Source: Petrosia ficiformis (Eukaryota > Porifera > Demospongiae > Haplosclerida > Petrosiidae). Taken from it: DNA of 64,000 nucleotides. Below are positions 45,089 to 55,900 of the stretch, piece after piece. The DNA lies in assembly GCA_947044365.1 (NCBI GenBank), contig OX345638.1:6085201-6149200 (forward strand), written 5' to 3'. Position 1 is the stretch's first letter; every line of letters starts with the position of its first letter. The notes beneath the pieces were generated by a model. It saw only the letters and a list, made by a program, of their open reading frames with translations, was not told the origin of the DNA and made no database searches. The translations under genes were made by a program, and so were the position numbers.

Positions 45089-46339
45089 GTGATCATGCCA
45101 TGAATAATGTGATAATAAGTTTCTTCAGCCCCTTGTAACTATAAAAGTAAAATGAAAACGGTCTTTAATGGACTCGCGTAGCCAGCCCCTCCCCTCTAAA
45201 CGCGGTTGCAATTTGGCTTGCGATTGGAAAAATGGAGATTATAACTCACTTACAGGACGATATAAAGGTGATTAGAAGATATGAAAGTTGGTATTACACA
45301 AAATTAGTGATATATATTATCATAGTGTATTTTGAAACTGATTGGAGTCGCATCTACCCACTCCCTAGTACCACCTTGAAAGACATACACATAACACTGT
45401 TTTACATAAATAGATAGAAAACTAGATAGATTTATCATCAATGTTTTGTCTGAGTTCAAACTGGTTATATCATGACTACTTCAGTGGTACTTCTCTGCAT
45501 TCGTAGGTATGGTCTGTACAAATGTTGATATAAGACACGATTTGTAATGATGTCTATGATAGTGTAAATCTATCATGGTTGTTGGGATTTGCTTCTTACT
45601 GTACTGAATGCAAGGACTTATGTATTTCACAGGGCTTCTAGTGGTTGTCATGGCTACCTCATACTTCTTGGTGAAGTTTCTAAAGTGGATTAACTATTGC
45701 TAATATAGATACTCTAGTATTAAGTGTAGTTATTACACCAGCCTGTATAAGAGGAGAAAAATACAGTATATTATAGTATATTATAGTAGTATTACTATAC
45801 TACATGTACATAATACATGTATTAGTATTACTGTATTACATAATACATGTATTAGTATTACTATACTACATACTACGTGTATTAGTATTACTATGCTACA
45901 TAATACATGTATTAGTACTACTATACTACATAATACATGTATTAGTATTACTGTATTACATAATACATGTATTAGTATTACTATACTACATACTACATGT
46001 ATCAGTATTACTATACTACATAATACATGTATTAGTACATAATACATGAATTAGTTTACTATAATACATGTGTATTACTATACTACATAATACATGTATT
46101 AGTATTACTATAATACATAATACATGAATTAGTATTACTATGCTACATAATACATGTATTAGTATTACTATAATACATAATTTTTTTTTTTAATAGATAT
46201 GTAAATGAAGATAAATAAATGAATTAATTAATAGATATACCAAACAAAAAATAAATAAATAAATAAAGGATTTTTTAAAAATGAATAATTTTGGAATAAG
46301 TCAATATAATGAAAATTTCTTCCAATCCAATGGAGTCAT
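45089..46339. other. upstream region of gene B and intergenic sequence
   Basis: Just above the gene B ATG, 45170-45235 has CpGs, an inverted CCAAT box (cgattgg) and gactcgcgtag, suitable for a promoter, perhaps bidirectional. On the + strand, ATG at 45232 opens MEIITHLQDDIK before a gtgatt, but there is no further exon to support a gene. The 30-bp repeat at about 45790-46180 follows. Confidence 0.4.
45790..46180. repeat. 30-bp minisatellite
   Basis: About a dozen copies of a 30-bp AT-rich unit (acatgtattagtattactat...) with small changes; acatgtatta recurs every 30 bp through most of the array. Because 30 is divisible by 3, both strands stay open and give artificial repetitive ORFs, which I do not call genes. 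Confidence 0.8.
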
Positions 46340-48000
46340 TCATGATCCACATATAGGCAGGCCCACTCCATCTTCAAAACCCCTACCATTTCTCCATGGC
46401 ACCCTTGACCCTCGTAGACATAAACCAGTGGCTCGAATAATAGCGAATGACAATGATGTACGAACATAGTATATCACTTGGCTGTAACTTTTCTCCCACT
46501 TTAGGGACAACACTTCCGCAGTTCTTTTTATGACACATCCTGCTTCCATGCCAACAAATCCATCTACCGATACCACAAAAGGTGAGAACGATCAACTGCA
46601 CTATTGTATTTTCTCTTCTTATCTTCCTCGGCTGATCGAATAACTGCTGTAACAGGGCGTTGACTGTATGAGTCGGCATCAGTGTCCATGACACGAATAT
46701 CCAACAATGCCTCAGACTGGTACTGCCATAAACCCCTGACAGCTAAATCAGCAACCAAACCTGGTGTGTTTTTACTCACATCTGCTTCACTTATGATCGG
46801 TTCCTTGATAATTTGATTCCCATACGCCATTGCTAGTATCTCTCCCAGGGCGTCTCGCACCTCATTGTGCCGTCGAATAATCAGTCCTCCTTTTCTACAA
46901 TTCAACGCATGATTAACACTAGTGGGATCACCACAACCATCACACATAGCTGGAAGTGCAACTATTGGTCTATAGTATCGTAGTGCAAGAGCATCTCTAA
47001 ATTCTCTTTCAGATAGAGCGAATCCAAAACCTGATACAGGAGTAACATTGAGCCAGTTTGAGCATTTGCCATCAATAGCTCTTCTAATGGCACAAGCCTT
47101 ACCCTCATCAAAGGAATTCAAAATCTCATTAAGAAGTGACTCATCTAAACTAACTTGAAGTCGACGATTATTCTTACTAGCCTGGACAAAAATCTCAAGA
47201 TGATCATTCACTAAGAAATGAACACCGTCCTTCATAAAAGATAATATCTGTTCCGATCCAGTTCTAGAAGCCTCAAATGCTTTTACTGACAACTTGACTG
47301 GATCACGTACACCCATCCCTGTAGGTATAGAAAATAAGTCAGCCTCTCTTTCATCGATTGATCCACCAAAAAGACTAGGCCAAAACACATCTCGAATAGC
47401 ATCACGCAAGGGTTCAAACATAGAGGAGCAATCTGGACAGACTCGCATCAAGAACAGCCATTCACATTGTAGCAATTTCAGCAAAGATGCAAAAGCTGCT
47501 TGAGGTTGAGATCTAGCAGCTGTAGCCAAACTATTTACACAGGATACCCATAACTTGACTTTCTTTTCAATAAACTCAATATATCCATTCTCATCTCCAA
47601 CATACCCTCCAAGAAAACGATTACCAGAGACAACCTTAACCCCAATGTCTGAGAACATCGCAACAGCCGTATCTTTAAACCTTGGATCAACAACAACAAC
47701 ACATTTTGCTGGCTCCGGGGAGTACCCAAAACTAGGACCCCTCTCTAATAACATCCTGAACCATTCTTTAACCTTATCCAATGGCCCAATACACGCCGAA
47801 TCATCTGCTTACCACGATTGCACCCATCGACCCTGACCCCGCAGCGATCTTATCAATGGAATGAGTGCAATAGCATAAAAACACATTGAGAGAGGGTCCC
47901 CTTGAGTGACACCCTCTTTACTATATAACAGTTCAGTATTCTCATTAACCCATAAAGATGAAAAACCACGATAGATATTAAATAGAAACCTGTTAACCAA
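46340..48000 (-). pseudogene. 5'-truncated non-LTR retrotransposon (RT and REL-type endonuclease end)
   Basis: The minus strand encodes the end of a reverse transcriptase: SKEGVTQGDPLSMCFYAIAL, then the YADD site where the Tyr codon reads TAA (near 47804), DDSACIGPLDKVKEWF and the thumb region. The C-terminal part has a CCHC-type motif CDGCGDPTSVNHALNC, KGGLIIRRHNEVRDALGEIL, VADLAVRGLW and ALLDIRVMDTD, resembling the restriction-like endonuclease of R2/NeSL-type elements. A one-base shift near 46570 moves the last part (GFVGMEAG, WEKSYSQVIYYVRTSLSFAI) to another frame. Nothing upstream of 48000 continues the RT. It is non-functional as written. Confidence 0.75.
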
Positions 48001-48548
48001 CTTTACTTATACCATGATCAATCAGATTGGTTATTTAGTTTCTACATTGATACATGATGTGTGCTTAATTACTTTTTCATTACAACTGTTTCTTGATACA
48101 AACAAAATATGTCTTCTAAACGAACACTGAAAGACTAATTAATTTGTAAAAGCCACACATCAACAGAAGAGCCCACTCCCCACATTTACCACAATATGCA
48201 ACGCATGCAATATGCATGTCAGCCCCTCCTTTCTGTTAGTTCACGATCTCAAGTGCTTAGGCCTCTTAGAGCTCCAAAAAAGATATATAATAGAACACAA
48301 CTTGTGGCTATATCAGAAACTATATTTGCTTTTCTCTGTTTACTTAAAGTTATAACAGTGCATTTGGTTTTATCAAATAAACAATAATTATATATTGAGT
48401 CATCCATTGCTGGCAAAAAACAGGAGGTGAATAAGATCTCCTGGGAAGTGTGTAAGTGATTTATTCACCTGATATAAAGCAATCTGATTGGTCAATTTAA
48501 TATAGCACAGTCTAATACATTTTGGCTAAATAATGTTACCTTGGCGAT

Positions 48549-49318
48549 AGAGATCATCTGTTATTCCATGGGTTCATGAATAGCTGTTCTACACATGTAT
48601 CTGAATCCAATGTCTTATCAAATTTATCAATACAACAAACACCTTGATCAACAAGAACTAAAGCTCCTCCCTGTAATGAAAGAAGGAATATGATACATAC
48701 ACACACACACAAACAGACAGAAACACACCTACACGGACAGACAAACAGACAAATAGACACACATGTACACCTAGACAGACATACAAACAGACATAGACAC
48801 ACATAACATACCTATTGTCATCTCTCCGCTAATAGGAACTGCTGCTGTGAGACCTACACCTGAACAACCTCTACCTGTAGTGTACTGACCTGAAGAATTA
48901 CAAGATGTTAAAGACAGCTGGGATGAGTGGATACACTTACTTCTGGGTGCAATACGATCAATAACTTAGTAACTGATTCTTAGCAACACCTGGATCACCT
49001 GTTAGACAAATACATTACCTGTAGATATTAGACAAAGCATGCACATTTACAATTGCATAAACATGTATTCCAAATTATATACATGTACACTGAATAATTC
49101 AGGAGCAAGTGATGATGCCACTTTTTTCATAAAAATCATCTTCTATACATAAATAGATGATACACACAGATGAATATACATGTACATACATGTCATATCG
49201 CACTAATATGATCACATGAAAACCTTGTGATACTGAGGGCCATGACCTCATCTTCAGTAAGTTCAGTTCCTTCTTCCCTTGACAGAAAGGGTCGTTGAGA
49301 CAATTTCTGGAAGAGCTT
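48549..49318 (-). pseudogene. MCM7: MCM7-like helicase pseudogene fragment
   Basis: Minus-strand exons follow MCM7 order: EGTELTEDEVMAL (about 49230-49318), GDPGVAKNQLLSY (about 48950-49005), YTTGRGCSGVGLTAAV (about 48812-48890), [19 protein letters not shown] (48549-48671). Intron positions are kept, so it is not a processed copy. Lesions: the Walker A Ser/Thr after AK is Asn; two bases are missing after LLSY, giving TGA; the Walker B Glu is Lys (IDKFDK); an extra acatgtgt-like insertion shifts the frame before RTAIHE; a stop replaces the Gln after ME. MCM7 is normally a subunit of the MCM2-7 replicative helicase. Confidence 0.8.
48690..48790. repeat. (AC)n / ACAGAC-rich low-complexity tract
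   Basis: Runs of acacacac and cagacagacaaacagac between two MCM7-like pseudogene exons. No coding role; the translated Cys/Leu-rich ORF across it is an artefact of the repeat. Confidence 0.75.
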
Positions 49319-50648
49319 GATGAAAGGATGTATAGATGGACATATGCATGTACAATGTATACATGTACATTGATAATTAAGTAGATAAGGACAAATTAAC
49401 AGACAGATAGATGCATGTACAGTTATACATAGATAGATACTGAGCTTGATGAAAGCATGTATATAATATATAGATAAATAGTTAAATTAATTAAATAATG
49501 GAAAGATGAAGGATGAATTGATATATTCAAATAATAAAAAAATATCCCAGGAGAAGCTAAATGAATTACTTCCCCTCAGTCAGTGAACAAAAACTGTTAC
49601 TCACAGGAACTTGATCCCTCTAAGAGAGAACCCAAGAGGTGAGTATGCATTCTTGAATCTTTATTTCCTGATATTTCTATCAATTCTCCAGACTATACAC
49701 ATGTACAGTACATGATATACAATCATATAAATTACTATACACTAATAATAATATCATGATAATAATTATACTGTATATAATATTATCATGATATTATCAT
49801 TAGTGTATAGTAATTTATATGACTGTAGACAATGTATCATATACTGTACATGTATAAAGAGTATAGTACACACGTGTATATGTATATTATATACATACAT
49901 ATACACGTGTGTACTATACTCTTTACATATGTACAGTACATGATACATTGTATACAGTCATATAAATTACTATAATAACAAGTACTCTTTACAATTAACA
50001 CCACTTTGTGGCTCGAATTCAAAATTAAAATTAAAAGTATATTCATGAGACTAATCTGTAAACTTAATGATGGATCGAGTTCCAGTTGGATAGAAACCCA
50101 GATCCATAGAAAGTTGAATGCTGGAAAGCTAATCTGCTAGTGAAAAGTGGGAGTTACCCAATAGTGATTTATCGACCAAACAGGCGCATACTATATGATG
50201 TAAAATTTTCTTCTTCTAACTGTAGATATACATGTACCTATATCTACATATTATGAAAAGCTGTAGTGACTGTTAAGCTTAAAGAAGCTTTCAAGGAAAA
50301 CTATCAAAATCATAATTGAGCATTCACAGACACACATGATAACTATCACTATCCAAAATTTGTTATAATGATTAGTTCATTATTGTGATCGCCAAAAAAT
50401 ATCGCAATAATCGATATTATTGCTCAGCCCCATGTACAGAGTCACGCTTGCAGACTTGAGTGGATGCTGTGCTTGCAGTAATTGGTAAGCAAGGTTGAGG
50501 TGACTGTTAGATTGCTCCAGGAGGTCCAGAAAGTTGCAAAGAAGCTGCATTCAGTTGCATCTGTGATGCTAAGCCACACCTCATACATTATATGTTCGAT
50601 CAAGGTGGGTGTGGTTATAATAATTTCGAATATGCAAGACTGAAAGAA
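49319..50648. other. intergenic region before the GTPase genes
   Basis: AT-rich, without a supportable gene. It carries the paired palindromes at 49722-49980 and some GATA-type short repeats. The stretch 50540-50648 lies directly above the first GTPase ATG and holds ggtgggtgtggttataata, but no defined promoter motif. Confidence 0.4.
49722..49980. repeat. two adjacent large palindromes sharing outer arms
   Basis: First palindrome: catataaattactatacact (from 49725) pairs with agtgtatagtaatttatatg (to about 49822). Second: ctgtacatgtataaagagta and gtacacacgtgtatatgta pair with tacatatacacgtgtgtac and tactctttacatatgtacag. The string tcatataaattactata occurs again at 49957. The whole forms a nested foldback. 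Confidence 0.75.
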
Positions 50649-51721
50649 ATGGCTACTTCATCGGCATCAATTCGTGTGGAAGAGGACGAGGAAGATGAAG
50701 AGGTAAGATGAGCAAACGAAAATCACTACCTCAATAATAACTGTATTACTCACCTCACTTGCAGATATTCCGTAGCCTTCAATCAGTTACATTCGATTCA
50801 ATAAATATACTAGTGACGGGAAAGACAGGAGCTGGAAAATCGTCCTTGGTAAATGCAGTTATCGGAAGTAGTACGGATGGTGCTCAAGAAGGAAAAGATC
50901 TAGGAGGTACAACTAAAGCAGTGACTGGTTATAGTGCGACGATAGGTGGTGTACCGTTTAAAATATGGGATGCTCCTGGGCTTCAAGATGCCAAACACGA
51001 TGACGAAGAAATTCTGGACATAATTCGAAAGTCCTTAAGTGAGAGTGATATTTCTTCGGTGCATCTTGTTTTGTACTGCATTCGTATGGATCAAGATCGT
51101 ATAGATAGAGCAGAATTGAATGGCATTAATCTATTATGTCAATTGTTTAATAAAGAGATTTGGAATCACGCAGTTTTTGCCCTTACTTTTGCAAATCGTG
51201 TTTTACCTCCACCCGAAAAGGACGATGATGATGATACTGCTGAGCAGTGGTTTGAAGACCGCATAAAAGAATTTGAGAACCGGATTCATGAAACTTTAGT
51301 AGACAGTGGTGTGTCAAAAGATATTGCAAAAAACGTAAAAGCTCTTCCAACTGGTTACCACAAACGCACTAGACGGATACCAGAGCCAAAAAAGATCATT
51401 GGTAAACAAGATTGGCTGAGTCCATTCTGGTGTTCATGTGCAGAGCACTTGAAAGAGGAAGCTCTAGTATCACTGTTCATTTCACAAACACCTCGCATTA
51501 ATACTACACAAGATTTAGTGGAAGTTACAAGTCCTAAAGAAGAAAATGATCCTGTAAGTCTTGATTCTAAATTGATATTAAATTTTATTTTATTGTCATT
51601 TAATTTGTAGTTGCCACTAAATATTTCTGAACAGCATACATTATGGCAGAAGATAAAAAATAAAACCTATAGAGTTTGGATGTGGCTGATATCGAGAATA
51701 TTTCATCGTAACGATACATAA
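50649..51721 (+). CDS. AIG1-like GTPase 1
   Basis: Three exons: 50649-50702 (MATSSASIRVEEDEEDEE), 50765-51553 and 51611-51721; total 317 residues. G motifs: P-loop GKTGAGKS at residues 37-44, a switch Thr in LGGTTKAV, DAPG in IWDAPGLQD. The usual N/TKxD place seems to be taken by FALTFANRVLPPP, as in some AIG1/GIMAP- and TOC-like GTPases. The C-terminus (LWQKIKNKTYRVWMWLISRI, then FHRNDT) is amphipathic and may bind membrane. The neighbour downstream is a paralogue in the same orientation. AIG1-like GTPases act in immunity or organelle-surface signalling in animals and plants; the role here is unknown. Confidence 0.8.
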
Positions 51722-52934
51722 CATGTATATGATAACAACAAATACATTCAGTATTATTAATATTCAATTATACTTTTTGGTATAGATTTAATAAGGTATT
51801 TTTTACCTTTTCACTGAGAATAACAAAGATTATACTTTTGTGATTTGATATCTTACATTATGTATGAGAGACATACACTGTGAAAAGTAATAGGTTATTT
51901 TAACCTTCAGTTGCTTACAGGAGTTTCAATGCAATTATATTTTACTCCATGCTGAATTATTTTTCCTGCTAGCTAATATTTACAAGTCATGCACAGTTTA
52001 TTTGGTCTTGACCTACATTGAATATTGACTAATATAAAGTACATGTCATAACTGGTACCAGACACAATGTAACTATATACATAGCATAGTATTTTGGTAC
52101 AACCTGTGGTGTATTATCTGTGAAAACAACACATGTTACTAGCTCATTCCAGAGTAATTAATCAATATAATTATGCACATGAATTTGTACTTATAATAGC
52201 AAACATGTGATATACTCCACAGATATTTGAAAAGTCAGCACATGTTATTATGGGATTTACATGTTTAAAGTACATGTACACTGTATTGCTTTTGTTACAC
52301 TGTAAAAAATTAGTGGGTTAGTATAACCCTCATTTGGTTAGATGAGTTTCAATGCAATATTACTTCTAAGGTATAATTATCGTATTCAGTTATCTGTGGA
52401 GAACAGAGATTATTTGTTGACATATATATTCCTGCACTTATAACGAATAACAGAAAACAGATAACAAATAACAAACAACAAATAACGAATAACATTGGAT
52501 CACTATATATGCATGTGCACACAATCAGTCCGGGGTTGCTAGATTGTGAATGGAATTGATAGATTTGATCTTGTACTTTAATAACTGTGCTAGTCATAGA
52601 TTCAACATGCGACAATAAACAAAAATTATCATGTCATTTGTTACCATGTACTCTGCTGACAAGAAACTATCTTTATACTGCATCTATGTTATAACGTGAT
52701 CACATATTATTTATATTATGTAAGGGGGATTCACTATAACAATGTTACTCAACAATGATGCCAACTAAACACATTAATGAGAATGTTTCAAATGTATGGA
52801 TTTGATAATGTCTCATGCAGTTTCTTCCATTAGCATACCTTGTTTCTGATCCAAATATTGTTCTTCACTCACTCTATATCAACATCAAAGTTTAGTGGTT
52901 TAATTTAAAGGCGGAGCTTGCTTTGATCGAGGCA
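51722..52934. other. spacer between the two GTPase genes
   Basis: No gene seen. Near 51880-51975 and again at 52300-52370 is a repeat beginning cactgt(g)aaaa, with gtttcaatgcaat inside; a third copy is in the intron of GTPase 2 (54629-54735). These look like ends of another small mobile element. Below 52870 lies the probable promoter of GTPase 2 (atttaaaggcggagc), which is not otherwise defined. Confidence 0.4.
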
Positions 52935-55900
52935 ATGGCAGAGCTGCAAGAAATAAAGGTATATCATTATTTGTAAGTGTTTCAGTCAAATCATTTTGTA
53001 TAATACTAGGAAGAAAAGCCAATTCACATTCTAGTGATCGGAAAGACCAGAGTAGGAAAATCAGCGTTAATAAATGCTTATGCGGCTACTCATGATAAGA
53101 ATATGGTTGCAATAGAAGGAAAGAATACAACAGATATATCTAGAACAGTAAAAAGCAGCAAATTAGAGTTCGGCAATACAAAATTCATTATCTGGGAAGC
53201 TCCTGGTCTTCAAGACTTCACAGAAAGTGATTCAGCTGTCACTGATAGGCTCAAGAGCACTCTGAAAGGGAGTAAATGTAGCTATATAAATCTGGTGATT
53301 TATTGTACTGTCATGAATAGAGAGCGATTTGAGAAATCAGAAGTGGATGCTATTAACCACATAACAAAGGCTTTTGGTAATAAGATCTGGAGAAATGCTG
53401 TGTTTGCATTAACCTATGCTAATCGTGTTTTACCTCCAGCAGAATGTGACACAGATGATAAGGAAAAAGAATGGTTTCAAACTCGAATTAAAGAGTTTGA
53501 ATATGTCATTACAAGAATATTAGCTGATAGTTTTGATGATGTTGACCCGGTACCTGACATATATGTTTTTCCAGCTGGTTATCATACAGCTACCCGTAGA
53601 ATACAAGATCCGTATGGCTTCTATGGCATAGTAAATTGGTTTTCACAATTTTACGAGCTCACTAAGCGAGTAATCAAAAGCAGTCCATTTTTGGTTGAGG
53701 ATGGTGAAAAGTGTCATGTGGAGAGACATCGGAAATCAAATTTGGATGACAAAAATCCAAATCATCAAGGTAAGTCATTAGAATGTAGTTGTTATCAAAA
53801 ACAGTCAATGTAAAAACTGAATGTATATGTGAAACATGAATAACTAATTACTATTTCATGAAATGAGCCCACAATAATGTGTGGCAACAGTCCATTTCTT
53901 TAGAAAACGTATGAAACTCTTGGTGAATGGTTGATAATGACCAACTGTAGGTTATTATTAACTCCCAAAGGAATAAGAACATCAGTGCAAAACCAATTCA
54001 GTTATTTTTATGGTTATTTCAATGCAGTAAACATCCAGAGTATGAAACAGTTATAGTACAACTCCCACTATAAATTATTTACATAAAGAACTGATATCAT
54101 GCCTAATTTAATTAAGTGTTTGTAGTATATACTCTTGCATGTTCTTATAGTGGGATGTTATGTGTTCATAGTCTTATGTAAATAAAGAGTGGGAGAATTA
54201 CTGACATGTAAACTGTGTTTACTGTGGAATCCTGACTTACAAAGCTACCGGATATCATACAGGTCTTCTTGCATTATCAATTTACATAGCCATAGAATAA
54301 CAACATTCTAATGCTAAGAGCTAAGAATACAAACTAGCCTGACCTACTCTTTAACCACGCATATTATTACATGTTTAGTATTGTTTACATACAATTGAAG
54401 TAACCAATTGAAATATAATATAATCATGCAGAATAACCAAATACTTGGTTGAAATAAGTATTATAAGTATAAACTTATTTTCCTGATTTACAAGTATTGT
54501 ATTGTACTGTTTTTTTTTTTTATTTTGGTCTATAATATATATCTATTACTAATCTATAATAAAGCATGCTAATAAAAACAATACATTATACTTTAAGCAT
54601 ACTTAGTAAGTAAATTCAAATATAGTACACTGTGAAAATAAAAGGTTGTTTTAACCTTCATTGATCAGTTGGTTACAGGAGTTTCAGTGCAATTGTATCT
54701 TCTGCAATGCTGATTTGTTTTTCCTACTAGGTAATTACCTTGCCTTGAAGCATAGGCGGAAGGGTATATTGTGTGTGTGTATGTGTAGTCATGCGTTGCC
54801 ACCCCTTCACATAGAGGAGGAAGGGTCTGGTGATAACAGCATACACCTCTCGTCAGAAAGGAACGTAGGTTCAGTTTGGGGTGGTGCTTTGCTGAATGGG
54901 TGTCAAGCATGCGTGAAAAGTGTTATTGTTATTGAAGAGAGATCAGAGGTGTGTGCTGCGATCTTTTGCCTTGTTTGTGGAGAGGATGTTACTTTTAAGG
55001 CAAACAACAGGAGAATTTTGTGCAGTGACTCTTCAACCGCCGTTTTTGATACACGGATGGAAAGTTTGCACAAAAGTTAACTGCAAGAGATGAATATATA
55101 CCTAATTGCTTCTCTTTCATGTTTTTATAACCAAGATCTTTAGCAGTACTTTGTGCAGCATTTATACTATAATCTATACTAGAACAATCATACACCATAG
55201 CTAGCTCTAATCCTGCTTAGTTGCGTATGTGTGAATGTATTATAAACAAGGCGTCTTGTATTATTTTGAATGCTGCAATCTGATTGGGCTGCAATATATT
55301 TGCAGCATGCATGAATGATATATGCAATATGCTGGTGTCACCAGACCCTTCCTCCTCGATGTGAAGGGGCGGCAACACCAAACTAATATGTGTGTTTGCA
55401 AAGTTCTGGAAAAACTACGAACATTGGCTGCTCGCATGAGCTACTGGCAGACCTAAAATTATACATGGACCAAAAATAACAAGAGGCTTTTGCTAAGACC
55501 TTTTCGTTATAAAGTTATGACAATTTGTATCACTCATAGTCAGACGGGGGACAACTTAGTCTGGCATAGCCAGACTCACGTGAGACTAGGGAAACAAGAC
55601 AGGGACAGATCCTGATTATTGAAAGGGGGGTGCTACACCCTTATGAATATAATGTTTAATTATATATGAGGGGCATAGTAGTGGCTTTTGATTGATTTGT
55701 CAATAAGTTTAATGAATAATTATTACTGCACTGAGTCAGAACCTAAGGTCGAGTTCAGCTGCCCCCCATGACCCCCCGTGGATCCGCTCCTGCTAGACAC
55801 ATCTAAACATAACTGCTACGTATCATGGCTTTTACAAAGCCCTATTATTCAGAATACACAGAGTGGCAAGGACTCTAGTGTCATCAGAACCCTTTTCAGA

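Noticed and set aside
45781..46049. Repetitive Val/Leu/Ile ORFs on both strands
   Set aside because: Produced by the 30-bp minisatellite; no start context, splice sites or domain.
54661..55080. 139-codon ORF in the GTPase 2 intron
   Set aside because: It spans one arm of a foldback element and a tgtgtgtg run; no domain recognised.
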